From positions 2,294,001-2,358,000 of the forward strand of contig OZ199840.1 of assembly GCA_964304625.1 (NCBI GenBank): a stretch of 64,000 nucleotides of DNA, given 5' to 3'. The notes beneath the pieces are model-generated. The model saw only the letters and a list, made by a program, of their open reading frames with translations, searched no databases and was not told the DNA's origin. This document shows, in pieces, positions 11,476-22,800 of this stretch. Made by a program: the position numbers and the translations under genes. Source of the stretch: Kudoa neothunni (taxonomy: Eukaryota; Cnidaria). How positions within the stretch are numbered: position 1 is the first letter of the stretch; each line of letters starts with the position of its first letter.

Positions 11476-12220
11476 TTTTCAAAAGTTTTTTCATTATTGT
11501 TCTTATCATAAAAAATTACATTATATAGTTAAATTTAGATCAAAATGAATTAATCTATAAAGTGGAAATAAATTTTAAGTCGAGCACATTCGGATTCACA
11601 TGGAATATCTATGTATCTATGTTGTTGATAAATTCCTCGAAAAAATTATTATTTCTCTATAATTTTAACAAATTCGAAGTCATTAATTGTTCACTGAATT
11701 CTTTTTTATTTGTATCTTTTAGTAATAAGTTTGTAGATGTTCAATCACGTGACATCGTACTTTCAAAACAGAACTTTCTGATTTATTCTATTAATAATTA
11801 AAATGAAGATGATTTAATTTAACTATAGCGTAAATTAATGTGGTTTTTAGTTTTTAAATTTTTCAGCATAGTTTATTCATGATAAAAAAAATGTTATAAC
11901 AATATTGGTTCCAAAATTCCAACATGAAAATTTTTAATTTATTTGATTAAGTTGACTTTTTATTTATCCACATTAAATAACTAAAAAAAAATATTCAATA
12001 ATTAATTTTTAATTAAAATTAACTTTAAAGTAGAGAAATTGTCACAAATAAAAATGTACAATTTTTAGTAATATTAAATTAAACCAACTGTGGATAATAA
12101 AGAGTTCCAAGCATTTTTATTTTTTTTATCTTAACAATAAAACATGATGTAAAAACTCAAAATAAACGTTTATTAGTTGATTTTTTGATATATAATGAAA
12201 TATTAAGTCATCTATCCTCG
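11476..12220. other. Spacer, nothing recognised
   Basis: AT-rich sequence with many A/T runs. The plus-strand open frame at 11562-11801 has low-complexity, AT-driven composition and no splice or homology support. Confidence 0.35.
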
Positions 12221-12221
12221 T

Positions 12222-13402
12222 ATATATATAAAGTAGTAGTGTAAACATTTTGTAAACAGATTAGCGCTGACAATAATAAGATTACTTTATCGTATGATTC
12301 ACTATAATGTTCAGTGATATGCGTAGATAACTTAATTTATATTATTTAAATACAACTGAAACTTTGAAAGTTTACTCTTATCTACACTTTTAACTAAGTT
12401 GACAAGTTCTACAACATTCTTTCTTGCGTAGGCGAGGACTCGGTGTAAACGAAGATTTATTGTTTAAATAGGAGATTAATACGTGTGAATAAATTATTTA
12501 CTTTGAACGTTTAATTAAAGATAAAGTTTTAAATATTTTTTAAAAAAACATAAAATGATATTAGCACGTTATAATGAAATGGAACATTGTTAAAAACCTT
12601 TTAGATTAGTTAGTTTATTGACTGGCTAGTTAAAGTGATTAATACGCAACTTGAGTTGTAAAAACTTATGATTTCTAAATGAAAATAAAGTCCAATCAAG
12701 AAGAAAGTGAAAATGATCGGGTTATTGCTGTTTATTTCGATCAATACTGTTATAGAAAAGACGATAAAATTATTGATATCCCATTCCTCTTCACTTTCTT
12801 CTTTATTGGACTTTATTTTTGTGATAATTAATGGCGATGCCGCTAATCTCTGATGAGAAATTAAGAGGCGGCTGATTCAGGCGCGGAAACGAACCTTAAC
12901 TAGATTAACTAGATTAATTAGATAATCTATTATACTGTTGGTGTACTATTGCGTGATATTTTGTACGATGAAGCTAAATGCAAGAATGCAACAACTTTCA
13001 TTTAGGAATCATAAGTCCTTGCAACTCGTGTGGCTTATTAATCTCCTATATAAACAACAAATCTTCGTTTACACCAAGTCCCACCTACGCATCAACATAT
13101 GTTGTAGAATTTGTTAACTTAGTTTTAAATGTAAAAAGAGTAAAGTTAAAGCTATATACGCATTTTATTGAACATTATAGCGAATCACATGATAAAATAA
13201 TCTTATTATTATCAGCGTTAATCTGTTTACAATAAGTTTACACTACAAATTCACCACTTCATAGACAATCAGATAACCCTGTTGTATTTTTGTAGTTAGT
13301 TTTGGATTTTTTAAAGTATACTAAGAAACTCAAATAGTTTAAAAAGTCTCTGTATGAGGAGATGATTAGTGCATACACATTACTACTTTATATATATAGA
13401 TA
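12222..13402. mobile_element. Palindromic Helitron-related element with two outward 5' ends
   Basis: The left arm starts near TATATATATAAAGTAGTAGTG at 12222 and continues CAGATTAGCGCTGACAATAA and ACTGAAACTTTGAAAGTTTA, matching the + element at 40044-40700. The right arm holds the same words reversed (GTGTAAACTTATTGTAAACAGATTAACGCTG on the minus strand near 13240) and ends at ACATTACTACTTTATATATA near 13400. The arms meet around 12780, where AAGAAAGTGAAAATGATC-type sequence is followed by its inverse (CACTTTCTTCTTTATTGGAC). Neither arm shows the CTAGT 3' end. This is therefore an inverted pair joined through their 3' parts. No transposase is encoded. Confidence 0.6.
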
Positions 13403-13429
13403 TCGCCCATGTATACGAGATAGAACTTA

Positions 13430-15250
13430 TTTATAATTGGATGTAGTATCCGGTTCATCATAGCCTGGAATGTGGGTGGCGCATTGCACAACCCGGATGG
13501 CATTCTATTGGATCAGAATAAACCGAACGGTGTAATGAATGCTATCTTCCATCTTGATGTTTTTTTACTTCAATCCGATGGGATCCTGAAGATAGGTCGA
13601 ATTTCGAGAATATTGCGGAGCCTCCCAGTCTATCAAAATCTTCATCTATTCTAGGTAATGGATAACTATTTTTGATTGTTATATTGTTCAGTCTTCTGTA
13701 GTCGATGCAAAGTCTATATTCTACTGTTTTCTCATTGACTAAGATAACGTTGGATGCCCAGGGGTTCTCCGATGGTTCTAATATTCCCTCGGACAACATT
13801 TTATGCATTTGTTTTTCAATTTCGTCGCAATGTGAAAAGGTTGCGTCTTAGGAATCCTTCATTCGCTGGAAGCGTATTTATGAAAATTTCAAATTTGTGT
13901 TGAGTTCCAGTTGCTTTCTTCAACGGGCCAGTTTTGTCGTACATCAAATCTGAGAATTCTTCCAGAATATTCCTGATTGTGACCACAAATGGTTTATTTG
14001 TTATCTTCGTGCGAAGAACATCTGGCAAACGTTCGCTGGTTCTAATTCCTTTGTTTCCAGTATCAATAATAATTCCAAATTTTATTAGTAGGTCTAATGC
14101 GATTATTAATTCACGACCAGAGACGTTTGGAATGAGGAATTCGCATATTTGTATAATATTATTGTAGCAAACTTCTATGCTTGTCGTAAAACTCACAACC
14201 GACTTGTATCCTCCCACCAAAAGACTGGTTATCTTTGAGATTTTGGGGACGCACTTTGGACGTGTTCTTGCAACGTCCATTGCGATAGAGGATCTACCTG
14301 ATCCCGTATCGACAAGACCTGTAACCTCAATGTCGTTTAACTTGAGGCGAATGGTTAATGAATTGCCGCGCCGAAAAGGTAACCACAAACATAGGAACGT
14401 CTGCTAAATTCTGAAATGATGAACTTGTTATTTTTAAACCGTTAGGAGAATCTTTTCGCAAAATGTCCAGATTTTCCACACAGGTAGCATACACCGGAGT
14501 CATCGCAACTATGAATTTTCGCCTTGTTGAGCTCTGCCATCATTCCAGGATCGAAAAGTTGTTTTTGTACTGCAGATCTATCCAACTTTTGGGCTACCAG
14601 TAGGGCATTTTTGATATCATTCATCTTTGTGATCAGTAGGTGGTTTCAAATTTAGATGTGGATAGCCTTGACAAATTGGTTGCATAAGATTCTTCGCAAT
14701 AAGACCTCCTTTGAACCTTCAAAAGCCAACTTACTCAGACTTGTAAACCTATCGCAGAATGATTTATGTCTTCTCCATCGTTCTGGAACATTCTAGTTGT
14801 AACAGGTAGGAAAGATTTATTGCAACTATAATAATCAATCTTTTTTACCTTGAAGTCGTCGAAATCGCTATAATTGTTTATCCCATTGCTAATCATCCTT
14901 CCGTATACGACATCAGACAGCATGGGCGAGGAAGTATCTAACCCAATTCGACTTGTTCATTATTATCAATTTAAATCATCATTCCACTCTTCCAACCATG
15001 TGAGCCACTTTCGAGGTTCCATCATACAGATCGATCCTAAATAACTCCCCAGTTGTGGGAGTCACAATTTTGCACACAACAAAACACTCGATAAATATGG
15101 CAACATTTGCTAATCCGCGTAATGATTATTTATGCTCATCGAGGAATATCAGGTAACATCGAGATGACGTCATCGCTTCGCAATTTCTATCATTCATGCT
15201 GATGATCTTCCTCGTGCCTAACATAAAGATATTCTCATTCGTCTGGCAGA
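13430..15250 (-). mobile_element. Ty3/gypsy LTR retrotransposon fossil, truncated
   Basis: Minus-strand remains of a gypsy-type element. From right to left there is a possible LTR/leader-like stretch (about 15050-15250), gag-like sequence with a CCHC zinc knuckle (around 14442-14624, CYLCGKSGHFAKRF), an aspartic protease region with VDTGSGRSS (around 13816-14388), and the start of reverse transcriptase (around 13542-13808, CIDYRRLNNITIKNSYPLPRID). The later pol parts and a second LTR are absent to the left. The copy is clearly broken, with several breaks, and is an old remnant rather than a whole element. Confidence 0.8.
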
Positions 15251-15309
15251 GTATAAACTCCTCAGACGAATCGTTATCAATTTCAGATCTCACACGATTG
15301 GATCTAAAA

Positions 15310-15820
15310 TGTTACCTTTCAAGGGGAAGCATCAAGTGTTCCTACTGAAATAGTCTTAGAGTGGTAACAAAAGCTTGTCACTATTCTTGAAAAATGGTCA
15401 CCTGAAGATATTTTTAATATTGATGAGACTAGTCTTTTTTCCAACAATACAAAGGTTTATACTAATTAAATGACCTGTTGAAATTTTATTTGTAGATAAC
15501 GATTATACAACCGGAATGGAAAGCGATGTTAGGGGAACAAAGCAATTAAAGAACCGGGTAATTGTAACTGTTCTTCTTGGATTTTCAATGACTGGCGAAA
15601 AACTCCCTCTATTTATTAATGGGAAATATGAAAAGCCAAGATGTTTTAAAGGTGTAAGTACATATCCGTTGCTCTACGAGTCGAATAAAAATGCTTGGAT
15701 GACTTCGGAATTATTTATAAAATATATGAATCATCTTTATAATTCTCATGTCTTATCGAAATAAAAAAATTATTCTTTTTCTTGACAGTTTCCCAGCGCA
15801 CCCTATATAAAACTTACAAA
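15310..15820 (+). pseudogene. pogo/Tigger-type transposase fragment
   Basis: A middle part of a DDE_1 (pogo/Tigger) transposase. It has a stretch like the conserved IFNIDET (first catalytic Asp, around 15415), then an open segment at 15516-15764 with the usual KNRVIVTVLLGFSMTGEKLP and FKGVSTYPLLYESNKNAWM, then a degraded copy of the second-Asp motif (FLDSFPAHP-like, around 15780). Stops and frame changes separate these parts. The N-terminal HTH and the C-terminus are missing. It lies between a gypsy fossil and Helitron miniatures. Confidence 0.75.
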
Positions 15821-15939
15821 TATCAACCATTTTTGAAGTTGGAAAAGAAATACATAAAATTATCGAAAAGTATATAGAGAAAAAAAGATATCTGATTATT
15901 TTCAATTACGATGAATTTTCTAACGTAATCTATCCACTA

Positions 15940-16222
15940 TATATATCAAATTTAAATGTCCGTGTGTGTGTCAGAAAGTACGCATTTTTCATTATTTATA
16001 GAGAGACATATCGCTCCATTTGAGCGCGCATATGGAAAGATAAAATTTTATTTTAACAGAAAAATACGTAAAAAATTATCACGTGATATAAGTGGGTAGT
16101 CTGTATTATTTATCTAAAATACTCTGAATTTACTTTGAACTTCAAATGATCTTGGCCTACTCAAGGCTTTAGTCTGCGCGGCCAGGAAAGAAAACCCATG
16201 CGAAGGGGGCTTTTGCGCTAGT
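15940..16222 (+). mobile_element. Helitron miniature, family A (short)
   Basis: A short noncoding repeat ending in GCCAGGAAAGAAAACCCATG, a GC-rich hairpin-like segment, and GCGCTAGT (the CTRRT end known for Helitrons) at 16222. The same 3' block (ACTCAAGGCTTTAGTCTGCG) occurs at 40740-40828, 50815-50896, 59715-59764, 60375-60458 and reversed at 33425-33545. The 5' part (GTACGCATTTTTCATT) matches 59797 onward. Confidence 0.7.
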
Positions 16223-17023
16223 TGTATATAAATTTAATATGTAAATTTATGTGCTCGTGCAGATACACTCTCTATGTCGGTAGTTTTAACGTATGTGACA
16301 TGATAAGTATATTTTAAAAGTTCTATTAATGCTTAAAAATACGAGAAAAAGACTATGTTTGCATCATTAATAACGAATCGGTTGAGCATGCCATAATAGG
16401 ATAGATTAAAGTATTTAATACGAGCAATAGGTCCTCGGATTTCATTGAAATCGTCCGCTATGTTGAACTTTCCAGGATTAAATTCAATGCAGATGGTTTT
16501 ATTTTATTTCATTCAATTATTTATATTGTGTATGATGAAATTGAAGTGATTTGTGGTTGTTTATGTGATAAAGTGTGTATAGCTCTTGCCGAGTCAAGAG
16601 GTATTAATTTGAGCATAAAATTTAATTTTCGTCGATCTATATATCTTTTTCTATATATTTGTCTCCCGTAAACAATGGTGCATAAACTTTCGGAGCTGGG
16701 TCAATAATAACTTTAAGGGTAATATTTTAACGAGATTTAAATAATTCGCGAATGCAAAAAAATACGACACCGACAATAAATTATTTAGCGTTGGTGCTGG
16801 GTCACGAAATTTTTAAATGATCGCCGGAATTTGTACATTCCTTCACAGAAATGATCATGATTTAAATTTCGCTAATCCAAATCGTTGAAACTATGCCACT
16901 TAAAAATTATTAAGTATTTAGCGTCTATGGATTAATTTTAAATTCCAATATATTTTTTGAATATTATTAAGAAACGTATCTATGTGAAATCTTCCAAAGC
17001 AACGCTGGGTATTTCCCGCTAGT
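16223..17023 (+). mobile_element. Helitron miniature, family B, abutting family A
   Basis: Starts directly after the family A terminus. It matches 40829-41927 over most of its length: ATTTCATTGAAATCGTCCG, ATTCAATGCAGATGGTT, and AAGAAACGTATCTATGTGAA, then CAACGCTGGGTATTTCCCGCTAGT. It ends in CTAGT at 17023. It has no coding capacity and is about 300 bases shorter than the other copy. Confidence 0.65.
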
Positions 17024-17860
17024 ATATATATATATATATAGTTGTTATTTCGAAGAAGTCCGAAGAAGTGTGTGATCACAAGAATGCATGTCCAGCGAAT
17101 TTTACTTTCTTATATAAAGCTCTAACATTTGTTTGAAATACGTAAGCGAATTTAGAAAAATGTAACGTTTATGAACAAAAAATAGAACCGATCGAATTGT
17201 TACTTTAAAGGCGTGCAAATACGTGCTTAAATTTTGAGCTGACTAAACTTCAGATCCGAGTGGATTATAATTAATTTGAAATCGTGTTTGTTGTTGATTT
17301 TCAAAATTTTGTACTATTAAATATTGGAGCTTCCAATACCTAGAAATGAAGTTAAGATGTAGCATATGTTTTAAATTATTGCGAATATTTTTTATTGTGT
17401 TTGACCGTCCTGGGTGGTTTTTATTTTGAGAATTAAAAGTTATCGAATAGAACCAAATGTAAATAATTTATTTTGTTGAAGAAAACTATATTAAACTTTA
17501 ATTATAAATTTAGACAAAATCTATATATATATATATTATACAAACTTCGGAATTGCCCCGAGATTGTGTCTTCCAAGGAACAGTGACTTTCAAAAATGTT
17601 TTGAGACTGATTAAAGCCTAATTTATATGTAGCAGTAGTATTCGTGCTCGAATAGAGATTGTTAAAATTTCAAAAGATTAGAACAATTTTTAATTGTATT
17701 CTTTGGTGTTTTAAGTTTTCATCTAAATCAACCTTCGGGTGATCGAGAGGATTAGAGCCACCTGGAGCGTATGTTACGGAGATAAATATGTGTATAGACG
17801 TTATATTAAAAAAAATTTACACAATAAACAAACACTTTTAAATTATTATTATTATTATTT
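17024..17860. other. Spacer with TA repeats
   Basis: Contains a (TA)n run at about 17021-17040 and another near 17520-17540. The rest has no convincing coding sequence or terminal repeat. Confidence 0.4.
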
Positions 17861-17864
17861 CGTG

Positions 17865-19880
17865 AAATAAAGTACGTTGAAAGTTTAAATAACGTTTGCA
17901 TCTCATGACTCCATAATTTTTTATCGATCGATTAAACACATTATTTCGTCCAAACTCTTCCGTCTCTAAGCACTTTAATATTGATGTTTTACGTGTGGTT
18001 CTCTAATATTATGCATTGTAAATTTATTTTTTTCTCCTTCAAAACATTTTTTTGTGAACAAGTTGTTAGCAAGTAAACTATATCGTACGATGGCATCCTT
18101 ATTGTAATCCTTTACTGAAAATAACATGAATTGTTTATAAAAGCAATAATCACGAGGTGTTGTGTCGTTTAAGTGTGTCTTATTCAAGCGTAATTTAAAA
18201 AATACAACACTTATTGTCCACAGAGTCAATCTTATTTTTGACTGTACGCATCGAGACATTCCACACTCAACCGCGCTTTACAATAGACTATTCACATGGG
18301 TAGACAATATACTATGCACAATTCATGGAATCGTTCAACACTACGACTAAGTAGGCGAATACAAGAGAGGAGAGCATTGGAAACAACATTATAGTAGGGA
18401 TGTGATTTTTAATAGCAATCAATGCATATTTCTAATTGAAACCCACCTGCTTCTACTTCTTCTCAGGAGACACCCCTACAGTCACGACGAAATTGTCGAC
18501 GTTTACGCCTTTCACAAGAAACCGACGAGCAAAAAGAACGAATACAAGAAGCAAATAGAGTAAGCAATAGAAATCGACATGTACGTGAGACGACTCAACA
18601 GAGTCCTGCAGTGTCACCTATAAATGAGCACAGCACAAGATCAGACAGTAAATTTGTATCTGAACCTTACTACATTCCTGTTCTATCAGGTCAACAAACG
18701 CGAAGTATGTCTGATGATACTTGGAATATGGTCGCTTTGCATTACGACCTCTGCTACAACATGGGAATGAAATGAATATTACAATTGGAAAAATGTCGAA
18801 AACTTTCCAGAAATGCCGTTCTAAGAAATAAATAAACGAATCCGCGGGTGTGTTATTACGGCGGTAATGTTATTTTGGACACACTATATGATCCTCCTCA
18901 TTTTCTACAGACTCCGAAATTTCAAGACACTTGCTACAAAATATCCGAAAATACAGCTGCGCTTTCCAGATGACATCTTTTTTAAAAAACATAACTAGTA
19001 GGGCGGATTCATACCTACTTTTATGGTTCACGGTCAAATGTGTCATTGGATTATTGAATCGCTATTGCCTTCTGAAAATGAGCAACGAAATTCTTGCGAT
19101 TATATTTCATACAAAACATGTATTTTCAAGCTCAAAATCGATCCAATATGTATCTCTAGCATAGGCATGATATTATTTTAGCGCTTCAAGATATGTATGT
19201 TACACAGACACACTAGCTACATCCACAGTTTTAGGCATGACTTAGAAATGCACCCGTCTTCTGATTTTGATATAATCATAAACGATGCCAAACTTCCATA
19301 GGTAGAAAATGAGAGAAAATACAACTCTCCAACCTGAAATGAGGTGGCCATCGCAATGTCGGATGAGCAGCATTGTACGAGGGATATTGTTTTGAGGAGT
19401 ACAAACAACAAACTTCAGAGGATAAGCGAAACACACAGATCGCATTATGTATTGCAATATCCATTAACTAATGTCTATGGTCAAGATGGTTACCATTTTC
19501 ATATTCTACAGATTGACGCAAACGAAAGTGCTACAGGTAAGGATTTATATTCTTTTTATTTTATGGAAAGGGAAAATAGTTTTAACATGCTTCATCACTT
19601 GGGGATATTATTCCTACAATATGCTGTAGGTATGTTTGGAAGATGGAATCAGAGAGACTTTGTTTTATCAGAGCGAAACAAGATTAACTTCGTGTTGAAT
19701 CTTGCATCAATTTAATTGATAGCATTAGTAGCGACGGTGAAATAAATGGGCGGGATGATTGTACATTTCGCCGTCGACTTTCGCTTTCGTAGGTTCACCA
19801 CGCTATATAAACGAGAGGATACAGCTTGTCATGACCTACTTTTGATGTTTTGGAGGATAACATTCGAGTGCAATCCCTTT
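17865..19880 (+). mobile_element. 5' part of a coding Helitron, inverted copy of 38000-40035
   Basis: Plus-strand sequence that matches the minus strand of 38000-40035. It covers the start (AAAGTACGTTGAAAGTTTAA), the region reading SLLANNLFTKKCF-like sequence reversed, a segment near 18650-18770 (FVSEPYYIPVL, DDTWNMVALHYDLCYNM), and the open frame 19344-19715. That frame has Helitron N-terminal domain words (MAIAMSDEQHCTRDIV, YPLTNVYGQDGYHF). After about 19820 it lacks roughly 400 bases relative to the other copy, resumes with a CATGACCTAC word, and stops where a gypsy element begins. The Rep catalytic and helicase parts are absent. Confidence 0.75.
19344..19715 (+). pseudogene. Helitron N-terminal domain fragment
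   Basis: A 123-residue open segment almost identical to the product of 38293-38664 on the other strand (differences such as ETHRSH versus ETYRSH and HFHIL versus HFRIL). It corresponds to part of the Helitron-like N-terminal domain that precedes the HUH nuclease. It is a fragment of a larger protein and not a stand-alone gene. Confidence 0.7.
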
Positions 19881-19882
19881 TA

Positions 19883-22800
19883 TGTTATGTTAGTAGATTA
19901 GTACACGGGATTAACAAATCATTAGCTGGGGAGCGCAATTATTATTGTCGTTGTTATTGTTGCTTTTAGTGTCTCTTTCTTGCGTTCGCAATACTGGCGA
20001 CGAGGATTCTTACAAACCTACATATGTTTTTGCCTAATAAGTAATAAGGTGGGTTGGATTTGCTTCATGGGACGGTTTACATGCTTTGTTGAAACCAATG
20101 GAGTTGAAACGTAAAGACAGAATAGCCTGTTACTTTCTATCATGCATGTTCCAACTTATGGAATGCTGAAAACTTCAAACATCCCGATGAAACTAACAAT
20201 ACCTGAAATTACTAATTAGATGAGCGAACACTTCGATACTAAGACTCTTGTTATTTCGGAACGGTTCACTTTCTGGAAAACCGAACAAGATGACAATGAA
20301 TCTGTCACTGAATATATTATAATATTAAGAAGAATGCGTGCAAAATGTGCGTTAGGCTCATTCTTGAAGGAGGCTCTCAGGGATAAATTTGTTGGAGGAC
20401 TTAAGAGTGAATTAGCAAACACACAACGATCACTCCTTACGGACTAGAATGTAATATTAGGAAGAGCTATTGAACGAACTTCTGTCCAAGAAGCATCAAT
20501 GTTACATCAGCGAAAGATGCTGAATGAAAATATTGGAAAAATTTACGATAGAAAAACTGGTGGTAATCGAGAGAAAAATAATGAAATTTCACCAAAATGT
20601 TACAGATGCAACGGACCCAACGATCCGAAGAAATGCAAATTTATGGACGTAAATTATTACAATCGTGGGAAGACAGGCCACATAAATGGAACCTGCAGGA
20701 AGCGAATTACAACTATGAATGTTGAAACTGTTATTATAAGTGACAATAACGAAAAATATTTGAATGAAATGAACCAAGTGACGCCTGTATTTATGCGGAT
20801 TATAATAAACTCAATATTTGTCAAACTGGAGATCGATACAGATCCTCTGTTACTTTATTGGGCTGAAATTTGGTCTAAGCCCACCTAAGCCTCAATAAAA
20901 TAATGCTTATATTTATTATAAAAACACATTTTAGAAAAATCACAACAAAACGCCAATAAGAATTTTTTGATTGTAGATTGATTTTTAGAGATTGTATGAA
21001 ACCACTCCATAAGTCATATTGATTTTTTCTTCTCCATTGAAATTCACCGAGAAATTCATTAATGACATCCATACGAACAGTTCCATCCTCATTAACCGAT
21101 GATGTTCTATTTCTGGGAGATCGATATTTTATGGCACCCCAAGTGCCCTCAATATATTGGTGTGATCTCCCGAAACACTATCTATATTCTATACTGTGGT
21201 AAACAGTGAGATGAGTGTAGAAATTATGGAGTGTGGCGTAGCTTTTGGAACAGTCAGTGATGATAATTGAGCCTGGTTAACCATAGGTTTTTATTCTTTT
21301 TATTAAAGTTTCAGTAGTTCTACCAGGGACCTCCACTAGAAATACTCTTCTTTCGGGTGTCCTTTCGACACCTCCAAGAACCCGTGCTCCATTAACACCA
21401 TGACCTTTGTTTATGCTTTATTTTTACCAAACTTGGTCTCATCAATTTCTACGACTGTATTTTCTCCTCGAATCCTAAGCTATCGGCCATCATTTGTCTA
21501 AGATAGTGGGAATAGTTAGTGATCGTTTGAGAGGAGTGGCAAGTAATAGTGATCAAGTTAAGAGTTTTTACACCCACTAACCAATAATAAGCCAACTCCA
21601 TGAAATCATTAACTTTGAATTTCATATTTTTGAAGATCGTACAGTCAAAAATAGAGACTTCTTTCCGGCAAAACATTGCACAACAACACCAATTTTTTCC
21701 GTGGATCGAAAATCTGATCCACCACATTTACTTCAATTAATAGGCTCTTCAAGAATGCCCTGTTCAATGAGATAATTGATGGAATTTTTCCCTTCACTAC
21801 AAATTTTATTGAATGCCTTTCTTGGTGCAATCATTGTTGTATGGTTGTTTGTAAATAAGGGCTTAATCCTTATATATTGTGTTGGTGAGTATATAATCCT
21901 CATGTTGCGGAATTAGTGTTAGTGGCGGAAAACAAACGATTAGCCCACTGTTAATCTCGACAATGTTATAGGATTATTTGGTGACGGATATCAAATGTGA
22001 TCCTGGACCTTCACTAGAAACATTCTTCTTTCGGATGTCCTTTCGACACCTCCATGAACCCATGCTCCATTAACACCATGAGCTTTGTTATGCTTTATTT
22101 TTACCAAACTTGGACTCATCAATTTCTACGACTGTATTTTCTCCTCCAATTATAATGTCGTCGAATCCTAAACTATCGACCATCATTTGTCTAAGATAGT
22201 GAGAATAGTTAGTGATAGTTTGAGAAGAGTGGTCATTAGAGATCATGAAGTTAGAAACGAAAGAAATTGGAAGCTTGTTGAAGAAATATCATAAATTATT
22301 TTGGAACGAACTTGGATGTTTCAATGGAACAAAAACTGCAATATCACTGAAACCTATTACGTCGCCTATTTTTTGTAAATACCGAAGAGTATCTCTTATA
22401 AGAAAGAAATGGCTTCAACAGAACTCGATAGACTGGTAGAGGCTGGCATATTGAAAGCTATCAGATTCAGCAGATGGGCCACAACTATAGTTGCTGTTGA
22501 AAAGATAGGTGGTGGAGTAAGAATTTGTGCTGATTTTTCTGTCACATTGAACCCTCATCTAAATGTGGATATATATCCACTACCTACAGTAGAAGACATC
22601 ATGTCTACTCTTGCCGGCGGAGAGTCGTTTAGTGTTATTGACTTAGAAAATGCTTATCTTCAAATGGATTTTGAGAATACTTCAAAGGAGTTTTTGACGA
22701 TCACAACACATAAAGGACTGTTTGAATATCAGAGGCTTCATTTTGGGTTGGCGTCAGCCCCTGCAATTTGACGAAGAACAATGGATATGCTATTGAATGG

